From Tubulanus polymorphus (lineage: Eukaryota; Nemertea; Palaeonemertea; Tubulaniformes; Tubulanidae): DNA of 64,000 nucleotides. The DNA lies in contig NC_134027.1 in NCBI RefSeq assembly GCF_964204645.1, positions 19,704,485 to 19,768,484 of the forward strand, written 5' to 3'. The translations under genes were made by a program, and so were the position numbers. Below, piece by piece: positions 55,321 through 64,000 of this stretch (the first letter of the stretch is position 1; each line of letters begins with the position of its first letter). The notes below the pieces were generated by a model. It was not told where the DNA came from. It made no database searches and worked only from the letters and a program-made list of their open reading frames with translations.

Positions 55321-55920
55321 TTAATTGATACTGTATAGCTGTAAATTCGATTCTTCTAGATTCTCTTTTGACGCTGGGTGTAATTTCTCGAATACGCTTT
55401 TACTTAGAACTGAAACACACGCACCGGTATCGATCAAAAATTTGGTTTGTACACTATCAACTTTACCGCCAATAATTATGCTAGATACTGGGTTGCCGAT
55501 CGCGCTTACAGCAACTCGGTCATCTGAGGGGGTTGGTGATGAGAGTTTGGTTTTTAAGCTCTCCTCTGGCTTGATTCTCTTTGAGCCAGGGGTCGCCCGT
55601 TTCCCCGTCTCGGTCCTTCTCGTCCTTCCCTTTGACCACAACTATAACAGACTATGGAATGATTGTCTCGATGAACGCTCTGTTGGGATTGTAGGCCCAC
55701 TAACTGCTTCACTTTTGTCGTCAACTCGGTCACCTGAGATCTCAATGTCTCAATTTGGTCATTCTCTCATACTTTTGTTGCTCTTACAAACCCATGGGAG
55801 CCACGCTCTCTACCTTCCTCCAATCTCTTAAACCCCTCTAGCTCTACGGCTAAACAGACTCGTCGAGCGATTTACAATGATTCTGATACAATTGCATACG
55901 CAGCTCTCTATCGTCAGTAG
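55321..55920 (-). pseudogene. Gypsy-1 gag end, zinc knuckle and aspartic protease
   Basis: At about 55920-55750 broken frames read DDRELRMQLYQNHCKSLDES, a Gypsy gag piece. In 55745-55554 a half zinc knuckle appears as VCYSCGQ, with the GH..C half lost. Frame 55641-55321 has the protease with TKFLIDTGACVSVLSKSVF, which keeps the DTG catalytic triad. Everything upstream (most of gag, LTR) is absent. Confidence 0.8.
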
Positions 55921-55925
55921 TTAGG

Positions 55926-56994
55926 GTCTGTCACTATGGGGCCGCAGTGGAGTGAGGGAGGAGGGGGAGGGGGATGACGTCACACCGTCTGTCACGGCCG
56001 CCATGTGCATCATTTCGTTTAAGAGCAGGGCCGGGTGAACAGGTGTGTTCTTTGAAATTCCAGTGTTGTTAAAACCCCAAGCGCCTGTATTGAGGACTGA
56101 TGTGTCTTCTTCCCCTCCCCACATTTTGTTGAGGAGGCCCAGTTCGCTCTCACCTTTTTTGTTTGCATGAAATTGCTTTTAGTATTCTTCCACCTTCGTC
56201 AGTTGTTATTAGTCCGTAGCCGTTGGTCTGCTTTTGGTGTGGCTGAATGCCGCTACGCTGTAAGTTTCAAGCTTTTGGTTTAAACCGTATTTATTGTTGA
56301 ACTCCTGCAGTTCCGGCTTCGTACACCGTATTTATTGTTGAACTCCTGCAGTTCCAGCTTCGTAATGCTGTTATACCCGATTGTTTTTCCTCCAACCGAA
56401 ACACAAACGGACATTATGTAAGTATTTAATGACGTTTCATTCATTGTTGTTTTGACGGCTACATTGACGGCCCCGGCAGTGCAGCAGTGGCAGTTAATAT
56501 ATTTGCTACTGGTATGCCAACATTACAGTTGTATGCCTGTTCATGTAATTGAAGTCAGTGCTACGTCTCTTCTTTGAATATGTGTTCCCACGAAAACTTT
56601 TCCCTATATGCTGATTTGTACAGCTTGTCGATTCTCTCCTGTTAGAATTTACTGTTTGACATCTTTCTATGTAAGGGGCCCATGCAGTGATTGAGGGTAT
56701 CTTTATATGAAGGTAATTAGTGTGACATCATGGCGGACCGTGTTCATTTTGTAGCAGAAAACTTGTAGTGACGTGGTCCTGATCGGTAGGCTTCCGTTAC
56801 GAGGTCCGCCCCGGGTCACCTTGCTTCGGGGAGTGAAGCAAAGAAGGAGCTGCCTTTAACTGCAGCTTCCCCCGTAAAAAGGATTCACACATAGACAAAT
56901 ATTATAGCTTCGAGGATTTTCTATCATACTAAGTTTTGTCAACTCCACTGTTGTCGCTCCTGCTCTCCCCACTCCATATATAGTCATTCGGATA
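55926..56994. other. unassigned, locally GC-rich stretch
   Basis: No gene was recognised. The start (55.93-56.03 kb) is GC-rich and contains a TGACGTCA palindrome. A 41-bp duplication lies at 56284-56365. Confidence 0.45.
56284..56365. repeat. 41-bp tandem duplication
   Basis: ACCGTATTTATTGTTGAACT and following bases are repeated 41 bp apart (56284 and 56325) with one or two mismatches. Confidence 0.9.
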
Positions 56995-57029
56995 TAAACA
57001 TTATTAGAGGAGTTTGTGGGGAAGCACAT

Positions 57030-58606
57030 TCAGTAATTGGTAGAATTGATGTACCCATTTGCATTCAATCTCATGTAGGTGGAGGTAAAACATTATGCAA
57101 AATCACGGACGGTAAAATTTTCGCTACTATTGTGAATCCTACTAATGAGCCGATTCAAATTTCAAAAGATTATGTGCTTGGATTTGCATACAATGTAACT
57201 GACGATGATTGTTTTGATTTTGCAGATGACACTACTAGTGAAAACATTTTCTCCGTGGATACTAAAACACCACGTAATTATGATGAAAAAATTAAAACAG
57301 CGGAAAATTTAGGCATAAAAATTCCAGCAAACTCACGATTGACTCTGGAACAAAAAGAGAGATTAATGAATTTAATTGGATGTTATAGGTCAATATTTGC
57401 TAGTAACTTACAAGAAATCGGCAAAAACTTCATTAGTTACCCATAAGATAGAAACAACTGATGACGACCCTATAATTCAAGGACCTTATCGGAAAAGTCC
57501 ACACTTAGGTAGAAAACGACTTGGTGAACGAACTGTTAGATGCCGTTCTTATTGAACCAACTGATTCTGTTTTCAATAATCCTATGGTTTTGGTCAGAAA
57601 ACCAGACAATACGTATAGGTTTATTATTGATTTTAGAAAACTGAATTCGAAGACCGTAACGCAATCATTTCCACTACCTCATTTTGATGATGTATTTGAC
57701 ACGATAGCCGATGCTAAACCCATGATATTTAGTAAATTAGATCTTAATTCAGGATTTCACCAGATACCGTTACATGAAGAATCGCGTCATAAAACAGCTT
57801 TTCAAACGACGCAAGGCAAAATGTGCTTTATAAGAATGCCGATGGCTATTAAGAATGGTCCTATGGCTTTTCAGATGCTTATGTCAAATTGTTTAGGTCA
57901 TTGGAATTGGCAATATGTATTGTGTTTCATTGATGATCTAATCATATTCTCTCAAGATTTTGACAGTCACCTAGTTCATTTATCGAATGTTTTTGAGAAG
58001 CTTAAACAAGGTCTAACTGCAAAACCGACTAAGTGTGAATTTGCAGTCCCAGACATTGAATATCTGGGTTATACGTTATCTGCTGAGGGTCTTCGTACTT
58101 GTAAAAAGAACACCGAAAAGGATAACAGCTTTCCAGTTCCGTCCAATGTCAAACAATTACGAAGTTTTCTAGGGTTGACAAATTTTTACAGGAAATTCAT
58201 TCAAAATTATGCATCAATAGTTTCTCCCTTGAATGCTTTGACCTGTAAAGATGTGAAGTTCAAATGGACCCCTGATTGTCAGAAAGCTTTTGATACGCTT
58301 AAACAGAAATTAACTAGTGTCCCAATTCTGATATTCCCTGATTTCAATTCTCGTTTCTATCTCTCAGTTGACTCTTCGGACTATGCTATTGGTTACGTTT
58401 TGTCTCAGAAAAAGAATAATTTAGAACATGTTATCGGATATGGTGGTCGCACGTTACGTGTAAACGAAAAGAAATGGCATATTAGTGGTAAGGAAGGATT
58501 AGCTTTGATTAAAGGAATTCAGAATTTTCATCCCTACCTGATTGGAAATGAATTCACTGTGTATACTGATAGTTTAACGTATATTCATGAAAACCGACTA
58601 AATTAA
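57030..58606 (+). pseudogene. Gypsy-2 reverse transcriptase and RNase H
   Basis: The spacer (about 57030-57446) contains NPTNEPIQISKDYVLGFAYN and LTLEQKERLMNLI. After a break, the frame 57521-58606 (361 codons) reads LIEPTDSVFNNPMVLVRKP, YRFIIDFRKLN, FSKLDLNSGFHQIPL (catalytic D) and VLCFIDDLIIFSQDF (FIDD in place of YxDD). RSFLGLTNFYRKFI follows. RNase H begins FYLSVDSSDYAIGYVLSQ and carries GKEGLALI and VYTDSLTYIHENR before a TAA at 58604-58606; the next codons (58625 on) continue the RNase H tail. The stop and two frame breaks make it a pseudogene, though the RT frame itself is long and intact. Confidence 0.9.
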
Positions 58607-58624
58607 CGTATAGGACGTTGGGAA

Positions 58625-59197
58625 TTGGCTCTTCAAGCATATAATTTTTCTGTTGATCACCGACCGGGTAAGAAAAATGGCAATTGCGATGGTTTAAGTA
58701 GACGAGATTATGATAAACCTCCTCCTCCTAGACCTGATGATCCTTCACAAGAAACTGTTTTCACAGCAATGACAAATGGATCTCAGTCTTATGAAGTCGT
58801 GTTTGATTATACTAGCCCCGTGGTGGCTGAGTTAACTCCTTATACTTATAAGGAGATTGAACTGATTAAACCTGCTAATATAACTCACTTACAGAGGAAT
58901 TGCCCTGAAGTTTGTCACATGTTGGAACATAAGTTAGATCCACCATATGCTGTCAACGATGAAAAACTGTTTCGAAAGCTCAGTTGGAGGGCCGACCAAT
59001 ATGGTATTATCGATGGCACGTTATATTATTTGTGTACGCCTAGAGTTACTGGTATTCCTAAAGCCGAGAAGGTCATCCCAGTTCTTGAAGTCCTTGGTAT
59101 TATCGATGGCACGTTATATTATTTGTGTACGCCTAGAGTTACTGGTATTCCTAAAGCCGAGAAGGTCATCCCAGTTCTTGAAGTTCCTAGGTCATAA
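58625..59197 (+). pseudogene. Gypsy-2 RNase H tail and linker
   Basis: The frame starts with LQAYNFSVDHRPGKKNGNCDGLSRR, the standard end of Gypsy RNase H (HRPGKxNxxADxLSR; A is C here). A linker rich in Pro follows and leads to the integrase. The linker holds a 93-bp in-frame duplication. The frame ends at TAA 59195-59197. Confidence 0.85.
59003..59188 (+). repeat. 93-bp in-frame tandem duplication in Gypsy-2
   Basis: The block starting GGTATTATCGATGGCACG at 59003 is repeated at 59096 with almost no change. It duplicates 31 residues (starting GIIDGTLYYLC) without shifting the frame. Confidence 0.92.
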
Positions 59198-59204
59198 CGG
59201 TCGG

Positions 59205-59766
59205 AAATATTGAAAGCTTACCACGACGATTCATTAGTGGGAGGTTGCCACCAGGGTCAAGATCGTCTCTATGGTGTTTTACGTAATAAATATCATTGGG
59301 ATTCCATGTATGAAGATTGCGGGAAATATGTTCTACTTGTGAGAATTGCCAACAGGTCAAACGGAATTATCATAGTCATCAAACACCCGTACAACCATTA
59401 CCAATTGAAGGCTAATTCTCCAGATGGCACATTGACTTCCTTTGCAATCTTCCGGAGACACCTGATGGTAATAAGCATATCCTACTGGAAGTAGATAGCT
59501 GGAGTAAATGGCCCGAGGCTTTTCCTCTCAAAACTCAGGAAACAACAGAGGTAGCAAAGGTTCTCTTTAAAGAGATATTTTCGCGGTATGGTGCGCCTCA
59601 TTCTTTGGTCTCTGATCGCGGTAAAACATTTATGTCTAAGTTAGTTGGAGCTCTCTGTGAATTGTTTCACGTGAAACAACATTTCACCGCTCCGTACCAT
59701 CCTCAATCAAACTCGGTTTGCGAGAGAACTAACCAGTACATTTGGCAGTCGCTGAGGTCCTACTGA
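59205..59766 (+). pseudogene. Gypsy-2 integrase, truncated
   Basis: The HHCC domain reads AYHDDSLVGGCHQGQDR and then, in a shifted frame, CENCQ. The core includes WHIDFLCNLPETPDG (first D), WSKWPEAFPLKTQETTE, LVSDRGKTF (second D) and APYHPQSNSVCERTNQYIW (Glu kept). The three catalytic residues remain, but several shifts separate them. The frame ends at a TGA at 59764-59766, where homology stops. Confidence 0.85.
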
Positions 59767-60010
59767 TAAAAGTGTTTATGTGCTTGAAGTGTTTATCGAG
59801 TTTGACGCGGCTTTAGGCCTACCGGTACTGAGCTTTACTGTATCAAACAAACGCAGTACAATTGTTGCGTTTATTAACGGACTCATTGGATTGAACTTCA
59901 AAACAAAATTTACGATATTTAGGTGGGTTGTTAAATTCAATAGGCCTACGACCAATCTGTCCGGATGTTAGGCCTACGCATATACATAGGCCTAAATAGG
60001 CTAGTAGCGT
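59767..60010. other. flank of the head repeat, with a partial extra head copy
   Basis: At 59782-59815 the words GCTTGAAGTGTTTATCGAGTTT and ACGCG repeat part of the head sequence found at 60.06 and 63.66 kb. Several TAGGCCTA-type words follow. No gene seen. Confidence 0.5.
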
Positions 60011-60189
60011 TAAGCGTTCGCTGTGGGGAAAGGAGATCGTTCGCTGTGTCGCTTGAAGTGTTTATCGAGTTTTACGCGACCTTAAGGCTTAAGTATGGTG
60101 GCTGATAAGGGCCATGTGTAAAAAAACACGTATATGCAAATGAGGGCGACATTATGACAAAACGACAAAACTAAAATAACGCGACAAAA
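60011..60189 (+). repeat. head segment of the minisatellite element, copy 1
   Basis: It begins TAAGCGTTCGCTGTGGGG, includes TATGCAAATGAGGGCGACATT and ends with CGACAAAAC words that are the inverse of the GTTTTGTCG words of the array. It matches 63614-63780 along its whole length. Confidence 0.88.
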
Positions 60190-61566
60190 CAATAATTTTG
60201 GTTTTGTCGCCCGCGACAATTCATTATTTTGGTTTTATCGCCCACGAAAATTCATTATTTTGGTTTTATCGCCCGTGACAATTCATTAATTTGGTTTTGT
60301 CACCCGCGACAAATCAATATTTTGGTTTTGTCGCCCACGACAATTCAATATTTTGGTTTTATCGCCCGCGACAATTCATTATTTTGGTTTTATCGCCCGC
60401 GACAATTCATTAGTTTGGTTTTGTCGCTCGCGACAATTCAATATTTTGGTTTTGTCCCATGCGACAATTCAATATTTTGGTTTTATCGCCCGCGACAATT
60501 CATTTTTTTGGTTTTGTCGCCCGCAAAATTTCATTAGTTTGGTTTTGTCGCCCGTGACAATTCATTAATTTGGTTTTGTCACCCGCGACAAATCAATATT
60601 TTGGTTTTGTCGCCCACGACAATTCAATATCTTGGTTTTATCGCCCGCGACAATTCATTATTTTGGTTTTATCGCCCGCGACAATTTTTTTTTTGTCGTG
60701 GTTTTATCGCCTGCGACACTTCAATATTTTGGTTTTATCGCCCGCGACAATTCATTATTTTGGTTTTATAGCCCGCGACAATTCATTAGTTTGGTTTTGT
60801 CGCTCGCGACAATTCAATATTTTGGTTTTGTCCCATGCGACAATTCAATATTTTTGTTTTATCGCCTGCGACAATTCAATATCTTGGTTTTATCGCCTGC
60901 GACAATTCAATATTTTGGTTTTATCGCCCGCGACAATTCATTATTTTGGTTTTATCGCCCGCTACAATTTTTTTCTTGTCGCGATTTTATCGCCTGCGAC
61001 ACTTCAATATTTTGGTTGTATCGCCTGATGCGACAATTCATTATTTTGGTTTTATCGCCCGCGACAATTCATTATTTTGGTTTTATCGGCCGCGACAATT
61101 CATTAGTTTGGTTTTGTCGCTCGCGACAATTCAATATTTTTGTTTTGTCCCATGCGACAATTCAATATTTTGGTTTTATCGCCCGCGACAATTCATTTTT
61201 TTGGTTTTGTCGCCCGCAAAATTTCATTAGTTTCATTATTTTGGTTTTATCGCCCGCGACAATTCATTATTTTGGTTTTATCGCCCGCGACAATTCATTA
61301 TTTTGGTTTTATCGCCAGCGACAATTCATTAGTTTGGTTTTGTCGCCCTCGACAATTCAATATTTTTGTTTTGTCGCCCTCGACAATTCAATATTTTGGT
61401 TTTGTCGGCCACGACAATTCAATATTTTGGTTTTATCGCCCGCGACAATTCATTATTTTGGTTTAATCGCCCGCGACAATTCAATATTTTGGTTTTATCG
61501 CCAGCGACAATTGATTATTTTGGTTTTATCGCCCGCGACAATTCATTTTTTTGGTTTTGTCGCCCA
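60190..61566 (+). repeat. 31-bp minisatellite, about 44 units
   Basis: The unit is about TTTTGGTTTTGTCGCCCGCG followed by ACAATTCATTA, with TTTTATCGCC or TTTTGTCGCC variants. Inside it TTGTCGC-CC-GCGACAA is a perfect hairpin. Because the unit lacks stops in the forward frames and 31 is not a multiple of three, three units give a 31-residue repeat. This explains the long open frames on this strand (up to 316 codons), which are not proteins. Confidence 0.95.
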
Positions 61567-61894
61567 CTCTATTAGCTTTTGAATAATTAGGCCAATTAAT
61601 AACGTAATAAAGACTTATGCTTTCGCCTATTTTGAAGTCGATTAATCTGATTAATCTGACAACTCGAGGCCCTTTATCGCTTCCGTACAGTCGTCATATC
61701 ACTGGCGTCCTCAACTTTCAGCAACGCCAGTCACATGGAGTCGTACGTGTTCTACTTTCTGCGACGCGACACGACTGTCACAACCAACTGACACAATCGT
61801 ATTGCAACCGACATGCACCAAAACTTGCGAGGATCGCATCGTGTCACAAGACCTACCTACGTCCGGCTTTAAGTTACTGCGGAGCACCAGAAAT
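61567..61894. other. non-coding gap
   Basis: No gene or repeat was recognised between the 31-bp array and the TTCGAA-rich repeat. Confidence 0.5.
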
Positions 61895-62425
61895 ATCTTT
61901 TTCTTTCGTTCAAAAGACCTTTCGCTTGAAAATTCTTTCGTCGGAACAAAATTTATTTCGTTCGAACCAATAATATTCTATACGATTGAACCAATTTAAA
62001 AAAATCGTTAGAACAAAGTTGAACAAACTTTTTTTTGTCCAAACGAAAGGTTTTTCGTTCGAACAATCGTTCAAATTTGAACAGAATTTTCTTGTCAGAA
62101 CATTAAGTTTTTCGTTCGAACAAGTATATTGAAAAAAGTTTTTTCTCCGAACCGAAGGTATTAAGTATTTCGTTCAATCGAACAGAATTGTTTTCATTCA
62201 AACATTGGTTCGAAAAAATTGTTTTTGCTCAACCAAATTTTTTTGCCGGGACTAAAAATTTTTCATTTCAACAATAACATAGCTTTTTATTCGAACACAT
62301 TTTTTGTCAGGATGAAGAAAATTTTTGGTTCAAGCAAAAAGCGTATTGTTCGATCAAACAGAATAACTTTCATTCGAACGAGATTTTCTTGTTGGAACAT
62401 TAAGTTTTTAAGTCGAACAGCGTGT
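61895..62425. repeat. degenerate TTCGTTCGAACA-rich repeat
   Basis: Words such as TTTTTCGTTCGAACAA, TTCGTTCAATCGAACAGAA and CATTCGAACGAGA recur irregularly every 15-40 bases. The GTTCGAAC core is palindromic. AGAACATTAAGTTTT and GGAACATTAAGTTTT at the two ends show that a larger ~300-bp unit may also be duplicated. Confidence 0.6.
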
Positions 62426-62434
62426 TAAGGTCGA

Positions 62435-62725
62435 TTTGGAAATTTACTCGGTCTGGTATATGTTGGATTACTGTGTATATCATTTGTCAGGACATTAAAC
62501 ACAAGACAACTTAGGATACTACCTTGCGTGACTCCACTAGTTTGATCGACTTATTCCAAGATGAGGCTTTCCGTTGATTTCGGCTACAAGTTTTCGTTCA
62601 GAGATAACTGCTGAGCCATTTGGGCGACCTATCATTGATACTGTTTCCTAATAGCCTGTTTAGTAATGGCTGATGTTGTGCCTTATCAAATGCTTTGTCG
62701 AAATCCACCGTTGAACAGGATTCTA
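62435..62725 (-). pseudogene. LINE reverse transcriptase fragment
   Basis: On the minus strand the sequence reads VDFDKAFDKAQHQPLLNRLL (at about 62715-62655) and PKWLSSYL. After a frameshift comes TSGVTQGSILSCLVFNVLTNDIHS (about 62545-62470). These match the non-LTR retrotransposon RT blocks (DFxKAFDxVxHxxLLxKL and SGVPQGSxLGPLLFxxYIND). The YADD motif and all else are missing. Confidence 0.8.
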
Positions 62726-62766
62726 AGACTGTGCAGAAAACCCGTCATCGCTGCTTTGCAGCTATA

Positions 62767-62790
62767 TTTATTATTATTATTATTATTTTT
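62767..62790 (+). repeat. (TTA)n microsatellite
   Basis: About eight ATT/TTA triplets in a row. Confidence 0.85.
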
Positions 62791-62922
62791 TTCCACACTT
62801 TTTTTGTCAAAAGTACATAGGCTTTTTTACATTACCGCTGTTGCCGATACAATCCGTCTGATATCATTCAGCTCACTTCGATCTACAAATACTCCGTGCG
62901 AATTTTGAAGAATCAACGTTAC

Positions 62923-62950
62923 AAAAGCACTGTCGGGCCGTAAACATCGA
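62923..62950 (+). repeat. 28-bp direct repeat, copy 1
   Basis: AAAAGCACTGTCG, one variable base, then GCCGTAAACATCGA. A second copy lies at 63177-63204. Confidence 0.85.
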
Positions 62951-63176
62951 AAATTGAGCCCAATTCAAAGAGCCGACATGTTTTTCTAAGTCGTCTTTCC
63001 GAAATCTACCGCACGTGTCTTGACACATCGATTATCAATTCAAGCATAAATTAACAAATTTATTACCCAAAGATTGCACATTCTGTCGCGGTTTTTAAAA
63101 ACTAATTTTAACAATAACCCATTTTCCTCATCAAATTATAATACCAATACACAGGAAATTTACTACTTTAGATTTT

Positions 63177-63204
63177 AAAAGCACTGTCGAGCCGTAAACA
63201 TCGA
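63177..63204 (+). repeat. 28-bp direct repeat, copy 2
   Basis: Second copy, one mismatch from 62923-62950. The flanks differ. Confidence 0.85.
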
Positions 63205-63613
63205 CAAATTCGGCGAGTTTCTCCTCATTCTGAGAATCAAATCGAGTACAAATTAATTTATTACTACCAGTGATTTGGCTGCGGGCGTCAAGCAGTTAAT
63301 TTAGCAATACCTATTTTTCAATACCAAATTTACCGTGTTTTTACTAAGATAAATCATAAGTGTACCGGGGAGTCGTAGGCCTAAACTGAACACGCCGAAG
63401 AGATTATAGCGGAGAAAAGCTGTTATGTCGACGAGGTATCAAAATAAAAGAATATATTACTTTATTCGGCCGCGGGCCTCCATATCAATACCATCAATAC
63501 TCTATATTTCCTACAGTACATACCGATCATTGTCAAATCCACAAGGTATTTACTAAATACAAGTATAAAACACACTCCTATCCGTATGCTGGAATCACAC
63601 TTGACATTCGGAG
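63205..63613. other. non-coding stretch
   Basis: Nothing was recognised here. The minus frame at 63462-63656 overlaps the repeat head and shows no domain. Confidence 0.5.
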
Positions 63614-63780
63614 TAAGCGTTCGCTGTGGGGGAAAGGAGATCGTTCGCTGTGTCACTTGAAGTGTTTATCGAGTTTTACGCGACCTTAAAGCTTTAGTAT
63701 GGTGGCTGATAAGATGTCACGAATATGCAAATGAGGGCGACATTACGACAAAACGACAAAACTAAAATAACGTGAGAAAA
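63614..63780 (+). repeat. head segment of the minisatellite element, copy 2
   Basis: Matches 60011-60189 from TAAGCGTTCGCTGTGGGG to the CGACAAAAC words, with small indels (for example loss of the GGGCCATGTGTAAAAA stretch). Confidence 0.88.
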
Positions 63781-64000
63781 CAATGATTTTGATTTTGTCG
63801 CCCGCGACAATTCATTATTTTGGTTTTATCGCCCACAACAATTCATTACTTTGGTTTTATCGCCAGCGACAATGCATTATTTTGGTTTTGTCGCCCGCGA
63901 CAATTGTTCTTTTTGGTTTTGTCGCCCGCGACAATTCATTATTTTGGTTTTATATTTTGTTTTTGTCGCCCGCGACAATTTTCTTTTTTGGTTTTGTCGC
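63781..64000 (+). repeat. 31-bp minisatellite, second array, running off the window
   Basis: The same unit as at 60190-61566, about seven copies, continuing beyond the window end. Confidence 0.92.

Larger units (their letters stand above)
49337..55925 (-). mobile_element. Gypsy-1: Ty3/Gypsy retrotransposon, interrupted
   Basis: Minus-strand order: gag C-terminus and zinc knuckle (55.9-55.6 kb), protease (55.5-55.3 kb), reverse transcriptase and RNase H (54.84-53.66 kb), integrase (52.1-50.88 kb), integrase tail (about 49.92-49.63 kb) and a zinc finger at the 3' end (49.61-49.38 kb). RT before integrase identifies Ty3/Gypsy. Two insertions split it: a hAT element (52118-53655) and a ~145-bp tandem array (about 49.93-50.85 kb). 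LTRs were not found at either border. Confidence 0.88.
56995..59766 (+). mobile_element. Gypsy-2: 5'- and 3'-truncated Ty3/Gypsy retrotransposon
   Basis: The coding order is pre-RT spacer, reverse transcriptase, RNase H, integrase. Gag and protease are missing at the left and the integrase end is missing at the right. No LTR was found. Sequence differs clearly from Gypsy-1 (FIDD instead of YLDD, other spacer), so it is a separate lineage. Confidence 0.88.

Noticed and set aside
55325-55831. 168-codon + strand ORF
   Set aside because: It is the complement of the Gypsy-1 protease and gag region, which has clear DTG and zinc-knuckle motifs on the other strand.
60190-61566. CRISPR-like regular repeat
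   Set aside because: Units abut without unique spacers and lie in animal DNA; it is a minisatellite.
60632-61582. 316-codon open frame on the + strand
   Set aside because: It is a translation of the 31-bp repeat, equally open in other frames, with no independent coding evidence.

Overview
This window is nuclear DNA from an animal. It holds the last two exons of a spliced housekeeping gene (PIGT, GT-AG intron), many decayed animal-type transposons (Copia, Ty3/Gypsy, BEL/Pao, Penelope-like, LINE, Tigger/pogo, IS630/Tc1-like, hAT, Polinton/Maverick), minisatellites, and no bacterial features. The mix of Penelope-like, Polinton, BEL and hAT families suggests a marine invertebrate such as a mollusc or other lophotrochozoan. 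That placement is an inference; the sequence alone does not fix the phylum.

Layout. 1-3.1 kb: 3' end of PIGT (+ strand). 3.1-10.9 kb: non-coding DNA with a 154-bp tandem array carrying CTCF-like motifs, a dead cut-and-paste transposase (- strand) and a 0.78-kb duplicated block. 10.9-17.2 kb: two dead Copia elements (- strand), the second with a candidate 5' LTR. 17.2-22.7 kb: unassigned DNA, one copy of a dispersed repeat and a hAT-like transposase end. 22.7-27.7 kb: a ~140-bp minisatellite hit twice by Penelope-like elements, one a head-to-head palindromic pair with a 12-bp target duplication, the other a single copy with a 14-bp duplication. 29.5-33.4 kb: a Tigger-like element that appears to hold a two-exon HIRAN-domain gene beside its dead transposase. 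33.4-34.5 kb: two divergent unrecognised ORFs. 34.6-37.2 kb: BEL/Pao gag with candidate PBS and LTR, then an IS630/Tc1-like transposase. 37.9-43.8 kb: two MITE-like elements, scattered fragments and a second copy of the dispersed repeat.

43.8-49.3 kb is the most notable part: a sharply A+T-rich block carrying a decayed Polinton/Maverick-type (virus-related) gene set. It has a protein-primed DNA polymerase C-terminus, an HNH endonuclease, three small intact ORFs (two with membrane segments), a retrovirus-like integrase with a C-terminal chromodomain, an A32/FtsK-like packaging ATPase hidden by a frameshift, and a convergent zinc-finger-like gene. Two large hairpins lie between the convergent genes. 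No capsid or protease gene is visible.

49.3-56 kb: one Ty3/Gypsy element (- strand) broken by a hAT insertion and by a ~145-bp tandem array rich in AGGTCA half-sites. 57-59.8 kb: a second, 5'-truncated Ty3/Gypsy element (+ strand). 60-64 kb: a ~170-bp head followed by a 31-bp hairpin-forming minisatellite, present twice, plus a degenerate TTCGAA-rich repeat and a LINE fragment. Almost all transposon genes here carry stops, frameshifts or lost catalytic residues. The likely working host genes are PIGT, possibly the HIRAN gene, and possibly the two ORFs near 33.5-34.5 kb.
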